Assembly (NCBI RefSeq): GCF_004310335.1
Contig: NZ_SIRS01000003.1
Span: forward strand, 248,001 to 312,000
Origin: Hyunsoonleella pacifica
Lineage (GTDB): Bacteria > Bacteroidota > Bacteroidia > Flavobacteriales > Flavobacteriaceae
Length of the DNA: 64,000 nt
Direction of reading: 5' to 3'
Both the position numbers and the translations under genes were made by a program. Positions 6,762 through 17,900 of this stretch are shown here, piece after piece (the stretch's first letter is position 1; each line of letters starts with the position of its first letter). The notes below the pieces were generated by a model. It did not search any database, was not told the origin of the DNA, and saw nothing but the letters and a program-made list of their open reading frames with translations.

Positions 6762-8855
6762 CTAGTTGTCGAAATACCAATTAAACAAATCGGTTCTTAA
6801 TCCAAAATTTAACCAAACAGTATTGTTTTTAAAGGTATCTATTGTAGTGACATCGGGATTAAAATTTCTAACAGTTAAATCGGTAAATAGTTTAAGGTTA
6901 GACGCTGGGTTTATTAAATATCCCACTTGTAAATTACCATAAAAGGTTTTTGTTTTTATACCTTGTCCTATTTCAATGCCTGTGTCAGCTGGTCTATCGC
7001 CTTCAACGCGATAAATATTACCACCGTAATTAAAGTTGTCTGTTCCATCTAAAACATCAAAACCTCGAGTCCCGAAAATAAGTCTTGCATCTCCAAACCA
7101 ACGCTGTTTGCGATAACGCCCAATTAATATAACTTCACTAAAATTAGCACCCCATAAATGTGCTACAGGTTGATTGTTGTGCCCGTAATTTAAAACGATG
7201 GTATTGTGCGAGTAAGTATAGGGTCTTACACGGTTTAACTCCAATTGCAACAACAAGTTATCTACATTAAAAGCATTGTAGTATTTAACACCTAGCTGGT
7301 ATCCAAACTTATTTTTCCAACTTTGGTTACCTGCCCTAACGTCGCCTAGGGAAAATTCATCTAGAATAAATTGTCCATAAGCATTAACATTATCACTAAA
7401 TTTATATTTACCTGAGGCTCCCAAAAGTGCATTACCTGCATCTTGCCCTGTTTCAAACTCTATGGCACGGTAAAAAATAATAGGATTTAAATAATTGACG
7501 TCAAAGCCTCGGTTATTACTGTTAGTCCATAATACCGATTCAAAAAAACCTAAATTTAAACGTTTAGATACATTCCAGCTTAAATAATGGTTGGCTATAT
7601 ATTTAGTTAAAAAAGCACCATCTTCTTTAACTTCCGGTCTTACATCGCGCATCCACATAAAGGTGTTGGTATATTTAATCTTCCAAAAGTTGGTGTTTAA
7701 TTTTAAAAATGGATGCGGACTGGTAACATCGCTTAAAATTAAGGAACGATATCCATCTCCAATAAAATTTTTACCATGTCCAAATTGAACATTTAAAAAC
7801 TTTGCTGGCGAATACGACAGATATGCTTCTGCTGCTGGGTAATCGTAGCTATCGGTTTTAAACCGTTTTGAAACACCTCTCCCTGGCACTATGGGCTCAG
7901 AACCTGAGGCTCTAATACTTTCAATGTATCTATTTACATAATCAGCAAACCGCCCTTGGCTTTCAAAAATCGTAGTGTAAAAATTAAATTTTTTACCTAA
8001 ACCGCCTTGAACCCAAATACCTCTGGTGTTATTGTAAGTACTTCCTCCTTCTGAGTCTGTTCCTGTTTGTAAATCAAAAATTGGGTCTATCGTGAACCAA
8101 TAATCTTTACCTTCAATCTGTACCAAATGTTCATTCCATATTTTTTTTCCTGCCCAAGTCTCGGCATCCTTTGTCAATGTTTTTCTCTCTGCTTCAAAAT
8201 CATAATATTTGGAAACGTTTTCATACAAGAATGGCTTTTGTGCTGTATGGCTATTCGTCCCTACAAGGTTTATTGCTCTATCAAATCTTGCATAATCACT
8301 ATGTGTAAACTGAATATTTAACTGGCTCCTTAATGCTTTATTTGTATAGGATTTTAATGTACTATTTACACTATCAAATTCTTGTTTTGTTGCTAAAGCT
8401 TCTTGTTCTATTTGATTGACTTCTTGCGTGTTTTTTGAACTTGACAGCTTAAAATCTTCAATTGGGATTTGAATTGGAATGGAATATTGTCTAAAAGTCT
8501 TACGTCCACTATATGTTGCGGGTGTTATTTTTGGAAATAAATCAAAAACCCGTTGGGTTTCTTGCTTTAATTCATCATACAAAGCATCAACATACATCAC
8601 TTTAAATGTACCTATAGTATCAACCTCAAAAAGCACTACTATTTTGCCTTTATAATCTTCATCAATTACATTTTGAGGCACTTTAAAATTATCTTTTACG
8701 TGCTGAAATACATGTTTATTAAAACACTGTTGCAGACTATCAATGGCTATATTAGAACATTCAGGAAAAACAGGCGGTTTTTCGTAAATGTCTTCATTTT
8801 GAGAAAAGGCAGTATGGTAACAAATAAAAAGTAGAAGGGCTACAAATTGTTTCAT
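6762..8855 (-). CDS. RemB-like gliding-associated outer-membrane protein
   Basis: The 697-residue protein has a signal peptide (about 1-18, ending TAFS). Its N-terminal domain (about 28-135) resembles the TonB C-terminal domain: PPVFPEC, a second Cys in LQQCFNKHV, then GKIVVLFEVDTIGTFK and QRVFDLFPKITPA. The rest looks like an outer-membrane beta-barrel with many aromatic alternating strands (for example YLSYSPAKFLNVQFGHGKNF). The architecture fits proteins annotated as gliding motility protein RemB in Flavobacterium. The C-terminus lacks a type-A CTD signature. It lies downstream of two tonB genes that share the N-terminal domain type. The name is a family-level inference. Confidence 0.7.
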   Translation of the reverse strand: MKQFVALLLFICYHTAFSQNEDIYEKPPVFPECSNIAIDSLQQCFNKHVFQHVKDNFKVPQNVIDEDYKGKIVVLFEVDTIGTFKVMYVDALYDELKQETQRVFDLFPKITPATYSGRKTFRQYSIPIQIPIEDFKLSSSKNTQEVNQIEQEALATKQEFDSVNSTLKSYTNKALRSQLNIQFTHSDYARFDRAINLVGTNSHTAQKPFLYENVSKYYDFEAERKTLTKDAETWAGKKIWNEHLVQIEGKDYWFTIDPIFDLQTGTDSEGGSTYNNTRGIWVQGGLGKKFNFYTTIFESQGRFADYVNRYIESIRASGSEPIVPGRGVSKRFKTDSYDYPAAEAYLSYSPAKFLNVQFGHGKNFIGDGYRSLILSDVTSPHPFLKLNTNFWKIKYTNTFMWMRDVRPEVKEDGAFLTKYIANHYLSWNVSKRLNLGFFESVLWTNSNNRGFDVNYLNPIIFYRAIEFETGQDAGNALLGASGKYKFSDNVNAYGQFILDEFSLGDVRAGNQSWKNKFGYQLGVKYYNAFNVDNLLLQLELNRVRPYTYSHNTIVLNYGHNNQPVAHLWGANFSEVILIGRYRKQRWFGDARLIFGTRGFDVLDGTDNFNYGGNIYRVEGDRPADTGIEIGQGIKTKTFYGNLQVGYLINPASNLKLFTDLTVRNFNPDVTTIDTFKNNTVWLNFGLRTDLFNWYFDN

Positions 8856-9026
8856 CTGATAAATTTTATTGTTTTTAAAAGGTCAGATGTAATTCGCTAT
8901 TGGATATTTTGGCAAAAAAATCAACGTATTGCAATAGCTCATTTCATATTATAGATATGATTACATTTTGGACTGAAAGATAGTATATTTTATTAAGATG
9001 ATTGAATATTCTTTATTGATATAAAA

Positions 9027-9054
9027 AAACCGTTATCTTAAAAGATAACGGTTT
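9027..9054 (-). terminator. terminator after the first tonB gene
   Basis: An inverted repeat ACCGTTATC...GATAACGGT (extendable to 11 bp) with an A/T loop. On the minus strand it is followed by a run of T (GGTTTTTTTAT). It lies just downstream of the tonB stop codon at 9077. The stretch from here to remB (8856-9026) shows no gene. Confidence 0.85.
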
Positions 9055-9076
9055 TATGCATGCTAAATTATAATTA

Positions 9077-9877
9077 TTACTCTGCTATAAATATAATAGG
9101 GAGTGTATAGCGAACCCCAACTGGTTTATCACGTTGTTTTCCTGGTTTCATTTCTGGGATTTTATTAACTACTCTTCTCGCTTCAGCTTCTAATTTTTCG
9201 TGTGGTGCTCTAGTTTTTATATCAGAAACCTTTCCAGTTTTATCTATTAAGAACTGTACACTTATCCTTTGTTTTCCTTCTAATCCATACCTAGAAGCTA
9301 TATCATACCCATTGAATTTACGTTGTACCAATTTTGTAATAGCATCAGACATACATTTTTTTCGAGCTTTGTTTCCAACTTTATCTTCGCAACCTGGATA
9401 GACAGGAACATTCTCAATTAAAATAAAATCTACTTCATCTGGAATATCTGGCTTTTCAATATTGTCTACTCCGTCTGGATTGAATAGCTGATCTGTTGTT
9501 TTCTTTGTTGGTGTTTCAACAAAATCTTCAGGTAAATCATTATCATCTTTAACTTCCTCAAATTTGTCAACAAACTTCTTGGTCACTTTTTCCTGCTTCT
9601 TTATTTGTTTTTTTTGCTCTGGTTTCACATAATGCTTATAATTAATAGCCTCCATATCAAAGACATCATTAGGATCCTCATAGTTATAAGCAACATCTAC
9701 AGGTTTAGTTTCAAATCGCATTTCCAATAAACCTAAGGTTGCCAAAAGACAAACAATAAGGCCTACTTGAAAAAAGAGGGTTGAGTTTTTTTGTAAATTT
9801 GCATCATGCCGATGTGATTTTTTCACGCTATCATCGTTTTGCCGAACGATGTCGTGAGATTGTTTTGAATTTTTCAT
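9077..9877 (-). CDS. energy transducer TonB family protein
   Basis: A 266-residue protein with a charged N-terminal cytoplasmic segment, one transmembrane helix (about 34-52), a Lys/Glu-rich periplasmic linker (about 80-130) and a TonB C-terminal domain (about 145-266). The domain shows VPVYPGCEDKVGNKARKKC, VQFLIDKTGKVSDI and MKPGKQRDKPVGVRYTLPI. TonB couples the ExbBD proton motor to outer-membrane receptors. No exbB or exbD is nearby. It is a paralogue of the next gene, with which it shares the C-terminal domain but not the linker. Confidence 0.88.
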   Translation of the reverse strand: MKNSKQSHDIVRQNDDSVKKSHRHDANLQKNSTLFFQVGLIVCLLATLGLLEMRFETKPVDVAYNYEDPNDVFDMEAINYKHYVKPEQKKQIKKQEKVTKKFVDKFEEVKDDNDLPEDFVETPTKKTTDQLFNPDGVDNIEKPDIPDEVDFILIENVPVYPGCEDKVGNKARKKCMSDAITKLVQRKFNGYDIASRYGLEGKQRISVQFLIDKTGKVSDIKTRAPHEKLEAEARRVVNKIPEMKPGKQRDKPVGVRYTLPIIFIAE

Positions 9878-10030
9878 TTGTTGTGATTTTTCTAAAACTA
9901 CAATGAAAAAAATTCATAAGATTAAGAACTGTTAGCATGCAAAAAACAGTGAATTGGTCTTATTCATTTCATTATCATAGTTGTGATGTTAATATTATGA
10001 TAAAATCACAAGAAGCATACCAAAACAAGA

Positions 10031-10059
10031 AATCCCGCTACAAATAATGTAGCGGGATT
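10031..10059. terminator. hairpin terminator downstream of the second tonB gene
   Basis: A 12-bp perfect inverted repeat (AATCCCGCTACA and TGTAGCGGGATT) with a 5-base loop. On the minus strand the tail is TTCTTGTTTTGG. It follows the tonB stop codon at 10095, so the two tonB genes are probably separate transcripts. The rest of 9878-10094 shows no gene. Confidence 0.8.
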
Positions 10060-10094
10060 TTATTTTTTATGGTTTCTGCTATGGCAGAACCAAT

Positions 10095-10814
10095 TTAATC
10101 TTGTACTTGGAAAACGATAGGTAAAGAATAAGGCACAGTAACTGGTTTACCTCTTTGCTTTCCTGGTTTCATTTTAGGTAATTGACCAATAACACGTTTA
10201 GCTTCTTTTTCTAAGCCTGGGTGTGGTGCTCTTGCACGAATACCAGTAATATTACCCGTTTTATCAATTTTAAAAATAACATTGATACGCTGTCTTCCTG
10301 ACAACCCGAGGTCACCTGCTAATTCTGTATTAAATTTTCTTTGAACAAATTTTTGAATCTTATCAGACATGCATTTCTTCTTCTTTGCATTGTTACCTTT
10401 TTCACATCCTGGGAAAACTGGAACATTTTCAATTACTGCAAAAGGTACTTCAACATCCTCTTCAACTGCATCAACTTCAATCTCTTCAACCTCTACAATT
10501 TCAGTTTCTTGATCAACTTCAGTAGATTCAATAACTGTTTCTTCAACTTCTTCTTCATCTTCAACTACTTCGATTACTTCTGGAGCTGCTGGAGGTGGAG
10601 GTGGAGGTGGAGGTGTTACAATTTGTTGTGTTAATGGTATTTCCTCTTCTAACTCTTCTTCTAGGTTTAATTGTCCTATATCAATATCAGCCTTATCGTA
10701 GGTTTTGTAATTGATAGCGGAATATGCTAAAAATAGCATTAATGCTAAACCTATAGCAAAAAACAAACCACTGTTTCTGCCTACGTTAGCTTTTGGATTT
10801 TTTTTAGGTTCCAT
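10095..10814 (-). CDS. energy transducer TonB family protein with polyproline linker
   Basis: The 239-residue protein has one transmembrane helix near the N-terminus (about 17-33), then an acidic linker containing a run of eight prolines (about 67-76) and a long Glu/Val-rich stretch. A TonB C-terminal domain (about 125-239) ends the protein, with IENVPVFPGCEKGNN, VIFKIDKTGNITGI and KMKPGKQRGKPVTVPYSLP. The Pro-rich spacer is the classical TonB design for spanning the periplasm. It is a tandem paralogue of the 266-residue TonB. The PxGC...KKC cysteine pair is typical of Bacteroidota TonB domains. Confidence 0.9.
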   Translation of the reverse strand: MEPKKNPKANVGRNSGLFFAIGLALMLFLAYSAINYKTYDKADIDIGQLNLEEELEEEIPLTQQIVTPPPPPPPPAAPEVIEVVEDEEEVEETVIESTEVDQETEIVEVEEIEVDAVEEDVEVPFAVIENVPVFPGCEKGNNAKKKKCMSDKIQKFVQRKFNTELAGDLGLSGRQRINVIFKIDKTGNITGIRARAPHPGLEKEAKRVIGQLPKMKPGKQRGKPVTVPYSLPIVFQVQD

Positions 10815-10876
10815 AATTTTATTGTTTTTCCAGATTGCTAAAATAAGTACTTATTTAGGAAAAAAGCAAGTCTTTA

Positions 10877-11254
10877 TTAATTTTTAACTTGTATCCTTCC
10901 TTTCATCAACAAAAGCGCTCCTGCCAACAATGCTCCTAAGCTATTAGCTAGGGCATCGTAAACATCAAACGATCTGTGAGATGTTATTGTTCCTTGTAAT
11001 ATCTCAAGAAGTATACCAAAAATTATTGACAATACTATTGCTCTTAATATTGCTTTCTTTTTGGGTAGATTTTGTTTAAAATAAAATACTATATACCATA
11101 ACCAACAAAGCAGTGCATAAGCTAAAAAATGGAAGATTTTATCACCATAATCAACTTCCACATCAGGTAATTTTCCACTTAAATTAATTAAACTTACTGT
11201 TGCTAAAGCAATGGTGTAAGAAATTGCAAGGAAAAGCGCTACTTTTTTAAGCAC
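10877..11254 (-). CDS. VanZ-like family membrane protein
   Basis: A small membrane protein of 125 residues with four hydrophobic segments. It contains the VanZ-family features [17 protein letters not shown] and [29 protein letters not shown]-type helices. VanZ-like proteins are linked to glycopeptide resistance in some Gram-positives, but in Bacteroidota their role is unknown. Its start overlaps the end of gcvH by 8 bases, implying coupled translation. A housekeeping role is more likely than resistance here. Confidence 0.85.
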   Translation of the reverse strand: MLKKVALFLAISYTIALATVSLINLSGKLPDVEVDYGDKIFHFLAYALLCWLWYIVFYFKQNLPKKKAILRAIVLSIIFGILLEILQGTITSHRSFDVYDALANSLGALLAGALLLMKGRIQVKN

Positions 11255-11627
11255 CTATTAATGCTTTATAATCTTCATCAGATAGCAAACCTTCTATTTG
11301 TGAAGCATCAGAATACTTGATTTTTATCATCCATCCACTACCATAAGGATCTGAATTCACACTTTCTGGTTCGTCTTCTAAGGCTTCATTAAACTCAACG
11401 ATTTCTCCTGATAATGGTAAAAATAAATCGGAAACTGTTTTTACAGCTTCAACTGTACCAAAAATTTCATCAGCATCCAAAGTTTCGTCTAAAGTTTCAA
11501 CTTCAACATAAACAATGTCTCCTAGTTCGCTTTGTGCAAAATCGGTAATACCTACGATGGCTATGTCTCCTTCAATTTTTACCCACTCGTGGTCTTTAGT
11601 GTATTTTAATTCTGATGGTATGTTCAT
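11247..11627 (-). CDS. gcvH: glycine cleavage system H protein
   Basis: A 126-residue lipoyl-carrier protein. The protein begins [17 protein letters not shown] and has the lipoylation site lysine in [15 protein letters not shown] (about K63), where lipoic acid is attached. The H protein shuttles the methylamine intermediate between P, T and L proteins of the glycine cleavage system. The full family length (about 125) is present. None of gcvP, gcvT or lpd is in the window. A textbook promoter lies upstream. Confidence 0.96.
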   Translation of the reverse strand: MNIPSELKYTKDHEWVKIEGDIAIVGITDFAQSELGDIVYVEVETLDETLDADEIFGTVEAVKTVSDLFLPLSGEIVEFNEALEDEPESVNSDPYGSGWMIKIKYSDASQIEGLLSDEDYKALIGA

Positions 11628-11652
11628 TATGAAAAATTAAAAATTGTTTTCA

Positions 11653-11682
11653 CAAATGTATCTATTCGAAATTAGATTTCAA
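11653..11682 (-). promoter_or_regulatory. Bacteroidota-type promoter for gcvH-vanZ
   Basis: On the minus strand TTG (11680-11682) is followed after 19 bases by TACATTTG (11653-11660). Both elements and the spacing match the Bacteroidota consensus. The gcvH start is 25 bases further downstream. Confidence 0.75.
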
Positions 11683-11779
11683 ATAGGTTTGTGTTAATTA
11701 AAAAACTGTTTGATCGCGCTGTTATATCATCATTAACTCTTCTTGTCTAAATGATATTTTTATTTTATTAACTCAAAAA

Positions 11780-11880
11780 CACCCCTAAAGCCCCCTCAAG
11801 GGGACAATCTTGTAAAAAGTACGTTCGGAGTTTATTTATAGTCATACACCTCCCTTACTCCCTCCTTTTTAGGAGGGACA
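11780..11880. repeat. GC-rich interspersed repeats between sprA and gcvH
   Basis: Two short hairpin units stand out in AT-rich sequence. The first is ACCCCTAAAG followed by CCCC-TCAA-GGGG (11792-11803). The second is CCCTCCT-TTTT-AGGAGGG (11860-11877). They resemble the unit between queG and ruvB (31359-31386). They look like members of an intergenic repeat family and may double as terminators. No gene is seen in 11628-11910. Confidence 0.55.
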
Positions 11881-11910
11881 CTGTTACGGATATAGTTAAA
11901 GCCCGTAGGT

Positions 11911-14900
11911 TTAATTACCAAAATTATATCTTAGGGTAAATCCTGAACGTATGGTGGTTTGTGGAAATGCAGTGGAAATAGCATAGTCTGCAAAGGCATA
12001 ATCAAAATAGAAAATGGCAGTTAGGTTTCTACTAAATGCGTAGTCTGCGGAATATTTAAGTCCCCAAATGGTTTGCCCTGAGGTTACTTGATTATTTTCT
12101 AAATCTAAATAACGTACTATGGTTTTATTATCTCTTACCGAGATATCGGCTTTCATATTTAAATCACTTACTATACGTTTTTTTGGCCCCGCTAAATTAG
12201 ACTTTATCCGTACATCTTTTATACGATACCCTAAGCCTATGGCATATTCATTACCTATAACTTCGGTTAATAAATTATTGTCAAAACTTAAAGATAATAG
12301 TCTGTCTTTTCTAACCTCAGCAAGGATCTTCATGGAATTTTTCATTTCCATATCAATTCTAACCAATGGACTAAACATTTCTGTTAAGTTAATATTACTA
12401 AACAAACGCTCGTTTTTAAAATTCCCTGACTGGTCTTTAGTATCAGGATCTTGACTATCATAATCCAAATTAAAATCTGGGGACGTGAAATCTAAGTTTG
12501 TTTGAAACTGATTGATATTATAACTAGAACGATACCCATGAGTTACTGAAAAACGTCTGAAATTCTTTTTAAACCAAGCGAATTTCATAAACCCTGTGTA
12601 TTTTAAATCCCAGTTTGGGATAGGTACGCTTCTAAATGCGTCTAGTTTTACATTATTTGCATCTTGCCCTGAGTAAGCTGCTAAAAATGCAGGTAATAAT
12701 ACAGCTTGACTATTTTTACCAAAACCTCTAGGAAAACCTTCGGCATCTACATCATTTACATCTGTACCTCTTGCGGCTGCAACTCGTCTTGCTATTGTGA
12801 GTCTGTTTGCCCTAAAATCGTTAAACGCATCAGAGCCTGTTTCGTCACTTTTACCAAAGGCTGTCTTTATTAAAACAGTAGAGATATTAAAGTTACCGAA
12901 AGTATTAGGTGTTAGCGCTATATAATCCAATGTTGCTGGATCAACTCTAAAGTTTTCAGCAAAATTCTCAAAATAGGTTTTGTTTCCTGAGATATCAATT
13001 TTCAAGTCTCTTACTGGCTCTAAACTCGCCGAGATATCTAACTGTTCACTATGGGTTTGCGTAAATTGCTGATTAAACTCTTGGAATGTTGTTAACCAAC
13101 CGCGTCTCGCTGCTTCTTGCCTTATATCATTTTGTGAACCAAAGGTAAAACCAAATGATGGTTTTAATGTACCTACAAAACCAGGAGTCCTTGTGTAACC
13201 AGGTAAAAACGTACCGTTATTTTCTGAATAATTAATTTGTATACGCTTTACACTGGTTAAAATATCTATTCCTGCATTTAATAATTTTGTGCCGGGTTTA
13301 TTTTTACTTCTAGTTTTTTTTGCATCATTATCTTTCGTTCCTGGAGGTCCTCCAGTACTTCTAGTGCGGGTTCTAACAGTACGTGTTGGCTTCTTCTGCA
13401 AACCAATATATTTATATAACCGCCTCATATCCAAACTTGTATTTAAGTTATGGGTATTAGAGTTTTGAACGGTATGCGCTGGTCCTCCTATACCGCCATC
13501 TTCTATTTGTCTTTCAAAAAAGTCTGAACCCTTTTGCCATTGAAAATCTCCATTGTACTGGTATGTAGCATCAATAAAACTAAAGGCTGGTATTTTGTTT
13601 AAAGGCAGTTGGTAGTTGACACCTAAACTTTGGGTTTGCCTATTGGGGTCTCCAATATCTAAAAGTCCGTCCCATACATCTAGTCTAGGGTCTTGTTCTC
13701 CTGCAATTAAATCATCGCCTAGAAAATAATTTCTAACTATATTATTATTTGCTGCTGTAAAATTAAGCTGTAATGCTTTGGTTAAGTTGTAGTTAATGGT
13801 ATACTGAAAATCAAATGTGTAGTTTCTACGAAATAATTCTTCTACTCCAATATTGCCGCCCGATAAATCTATTTCTCTAAATTTTTGACGATTAAACTGT
13901 CTGTTAAGATCAGTGTTTATAGCAAAACTCGTAGGTAACAAATTCACGTTAAATTCTTTCAATAATTTCCAGTATTTCCCTGTAAATAAGGAATCGTTCT
14001 TTTTAAAAGGTTCTACTGTAATTGGATTGAAGTTGAATGCGTAATTTGCACCTGCTCTTAAGGTTTTATTTACTGAATTTTCAATTTCAAAATCACGGTG
14101 CTCCACTTTATTATAGGAATAATTAAAGGTAAAGTTTTCAACATCGTAAAACCTTGGTGTTTTATCTGTAGTTCTGTTCTTTCTTACGCCTATTAAGTTG
14201 ATACTTTGACGCCTTGTATAATCTTCTGACTGTTCTTTTACACGATCTTTTCCTTCTTGAGTATCTTCTGCATCAATACGGTCTTGCAATTTTAAATCTT
14301 TATAAAACTGATCGAATTTTGGCGTCACTAATTCTTCACTTTGAGCATAATTAAAAGGAATTTGCACACCCCATTTCTTTGGTAATAACTGTCCTGCATT
14401 TATATTGGTTACTACATCATATTGCTGAACATCTTCAAGTGCGCGCTCACTTGGCCCTTGCTCTAAAGCACCAAACCCAGATGTACTTTGTCTACCTGTG
14501 GCACTTATATTTGCAAAATCTGCTATATTGGTATCCATACTTACCACTGCAGCCCAACCTCCTTCATTATCTAAATCTGACAAGCGTAATTCGTTAAACC
14601 ACACATTAGCACATACATCACTGTTTGTAGCGTTTTTAACCCCTACCATCAATGTTCTTACATCCCCGAAATTTGGATTACCCTTTATGGCTACACGATG
14701 TTGCCCAGTAACATAACCTGTAAGTTCATTTACAACTTCTACTATGTTATCTCCAATAACGTCATAATATGTTGGTTCTCCATCGAGCAAAGTACCATTT
14801 GCAATACCTTCAGCTTTAATTTTGCCTAAAATATCAAGAGGTAAGTTAATTTCATTTTCTAATGGCCATACATCTTCTCGTCTTAAAGATCCATTTGGGG

Positions 14901-17900
14901 ATTTTACTAACGGTATCTCAATTTGATAGTAGTTATCATTTAAATCATTACCAATTCTCATGAATCCCACTAAACGCTCAGCGTTAGTATCAGTAAATCC
15001 ATAATCATCATCTTGAGCGTGTAAAAACATTCTTAAACGTTTATACTGACGCATATCTATATTAATATTTTTAAATACCGCTCGAGAATCTTCAGATTCT
15101 AAATCACATACATTAACCACTAGAGCTTGCTCATTTTGACGCACTACTGTATTATTATTAAATAACTGCTCTGGTTCAATCCCTGGAGGCCGTACATAAG
15201 ACCCTTCGTTATCAATAGTCCCTACAATACCTACTGAAAAATCAGTATCATCATCAGTTGGGTCGTCATTATTGGCTTGTAAGGTTTGGTTATAGCGTCT
15301 CCAATCACTTCGTACTAAATCTAATGTTCCAAAACGAAATACTGTATTTTGATTAAACTCTTTCAAATAAGTTCTTACAAAACGAACCGATCTAAAATCT
15401 GTAATACCTCCAACGGCTCTAGTACTTTTTGTTACAGGAATCCTGAATAGATACCATTTTGGATATACTACTTCTCCATTTTCAAGTAAACGTCTATTGT
15501 CTTCACTTTGTGCTTCCACGTTTTTGGTGTCCACAATAAACTCATTATTAATATTTAATGTAGCTGGTGTAATATCTAGTTCATATTCAAAATAGCTATC
15601 AATAGTATTCATAGTGTTATCTCTATTGATATCCTCTACATCTGGTTGTGGATTATTTGCTCTTTGGGTATCTGTAAATACGTCTGGTGTATTCCCTTCA
15701 ACACCGTTGAATTTTTTATAACGTTCAAAAATACCACCTTCGGCATCTAGGAAAAAGGTATAGTTATCGTTTGAAGGGTCATCCCCAAAAGCGGTTCCAA
15801 ACTCTTGAATTTCATTAGCATCACTGTACCCGTCGTAACCTACATCTTGATTAGTTCTTTCTTGTCCAGTAGTATCAAAAGCATAAACCAAAGATTGATT
15901 TAAAGGCACTACTGTTCCCCAATCTGTTTGAGGTAATAAACTAATATCCCCATCTTCCGGTAAACCATTTTCATATAACTTCCTTCCATCTTTTACTACG
16001 TCTTCAGAAATATTCCCTAAGTTAAACACTAGTTTACCTCCTGGATTTGCAGGGTTTTCCTGGAACGGATCTTGTAACCAAAACTCGATATACTCTACAT
16101 TGGCTTGTTCCAAATCTGTGGAGGTTAATTGACGTGTAATTCCCGCCCAACTCTCTTCTGGATTATCCAAAAACCCATCATTGTTAGCATCTGATTCGTT
16201 TAAAGGCTCAAAATTATATGGTCCACGTTCTTCTGGATAATAGGCTAAATCTAAAGTAAATAGAATAGAGTTTTGCCCTTGCACTAAATCTTGTTCTGGA
16301 AATAACTCATTGATAAATACACGACTGGTATACAAACTGGATAGGTCTTCATCTGATACGCCGCTTGGTCGTCTTGCACTGTAAAAAATGGGATCTACAG
16401 TATACCAATTTAGCATTCCCCTACCATAACCATTTTGGATACCAGCTTGATCTTCAATTTCATTCTCATTACCATTACCATCAACATCCACAGGTCTACT
16501 CGATAAAAACCAAGATTGTTGTGCTTTTAAATCAATAGCATTTTGCGTGCCTTCAAAGTCATCAATATACGATGTAGCTTCTCCATTAAGGTCTGTACCT
16601 TTTGGTGCACCTGGTGCTAAATAAGCAAATTCTCCACGTAACGAAATATTAGATGGTACATCTGTATCAATATTTGGTAACTTATTAACCATTCTCGTTA
16701 GGAAAGGCACTTCTGATGAAAAGTTACCATTAAATCCAAAAATAGTATTATTTATAGGTTCTGACCCAAAATTTGCCTTTTGTGTGATGGGGCGTTCGTT
16801 CAAATTTAAAAGTGTACCTGCGATTACGAAATTATCATTGAATTTGTGTTCTACATTAATCCCAGTGAAACGCCTGGTTTGTTGTCCAAATACCGCATTA
16901 TTTTCAGTAGAAACCTGAATTGGGGTATTAGATGCTTTAAGTGCTTCATCTAAAATTTGTACACGTCCTAATTGATAATTTACCGTATAATCTACACCTT
17001 CAACCAGTACACGACCTCCTGCTGTAACTCTTACTGAACCTCGCGGCACATTGAATGCCCCAATAGGGATACCATCTCCGCCACCACTAGAGCTATAGCG
17101 CCCTTTTAGCTTAAACTTGTTTTTATCTGCTTCTTCTAATGCTGCAATTTTTGTACTCTTATATAAAATATCATAAACGTACTTTTCCTGATTTGGATTG
17201 GTATATACATCTGCTTCGTAGTCCGCATCATTATTATTTGGGTTATCATCATCATCTAAAACATCAAATAAGTAACGACCAAATGGTTCTACTTTAGTAA
17301 AAATAATTTTTCCATTTTGTGGTTGTACTGTGATTCCAGGAACAAAGTCAAAAAAACCATCTCCATTGCCTTGAGGGTCATTATTAAAATTCAATTTATC
17401 CCAATTAAATAGGCGTATTAAAGTAGTTTCTTCAATTTCTCTATCATCCCCTGGTGTAGTTGGTGTATGGTTATCAAATAGTGGAAACGTTGTACCTTCA
17501 ACGGGTGTAATGAAATTTAACGGCGAGGCTTCATTATAGAAAATATTTAAGGAAAAATCGTCTTGACTTAAATTAAAAGCACCTGTATCGTAGATGTTTT
17601 TCATCATTAAATCCCAGATAGGATGATCAACATTGGTTACACTACTCTTCAACATTTTTAACACCAATGCTTTGTTGGTTACTTGGGTAACTTGTCCTTG
17701 GTTATTGGTATCAACTTCATTAGGATTTACACCATCATTAGCAAACTCACCAACTTGGAATACTTGTCCGCCCACTGTAAATTGATAGGCTACTGCTAAA
17801 ACCTCATCGGCGGTTAAGCGTTGGTTTAATGAAATATAACCTAAATCCGTATTAAATGTATATTCTTGCCCGTTTTGTAGTTTTCTAGCATTTTCAATTT

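Noticed and set aside
10341-10634. Plus-strand reading frame opposite the second tonB gene
   Set aside because: It is the antisense of the TonB linker; its Phe/Asn/Trp-rich composition comes from the Glu/Val and proline codons on the other strand. No family is visible.
9077-10814. Tandem tonB genes as an assembly duplication
   Set aside because: The N-terminal and linker parts differ strongly; only the C-terminal domain is similar, so these are old paralogues.
10877-11254. Glycopeptide resistance (VanZ)
   Set aside because: Only the VanZ-like fold is supported; the gene is coupled to gcvH and there is no van cluster.
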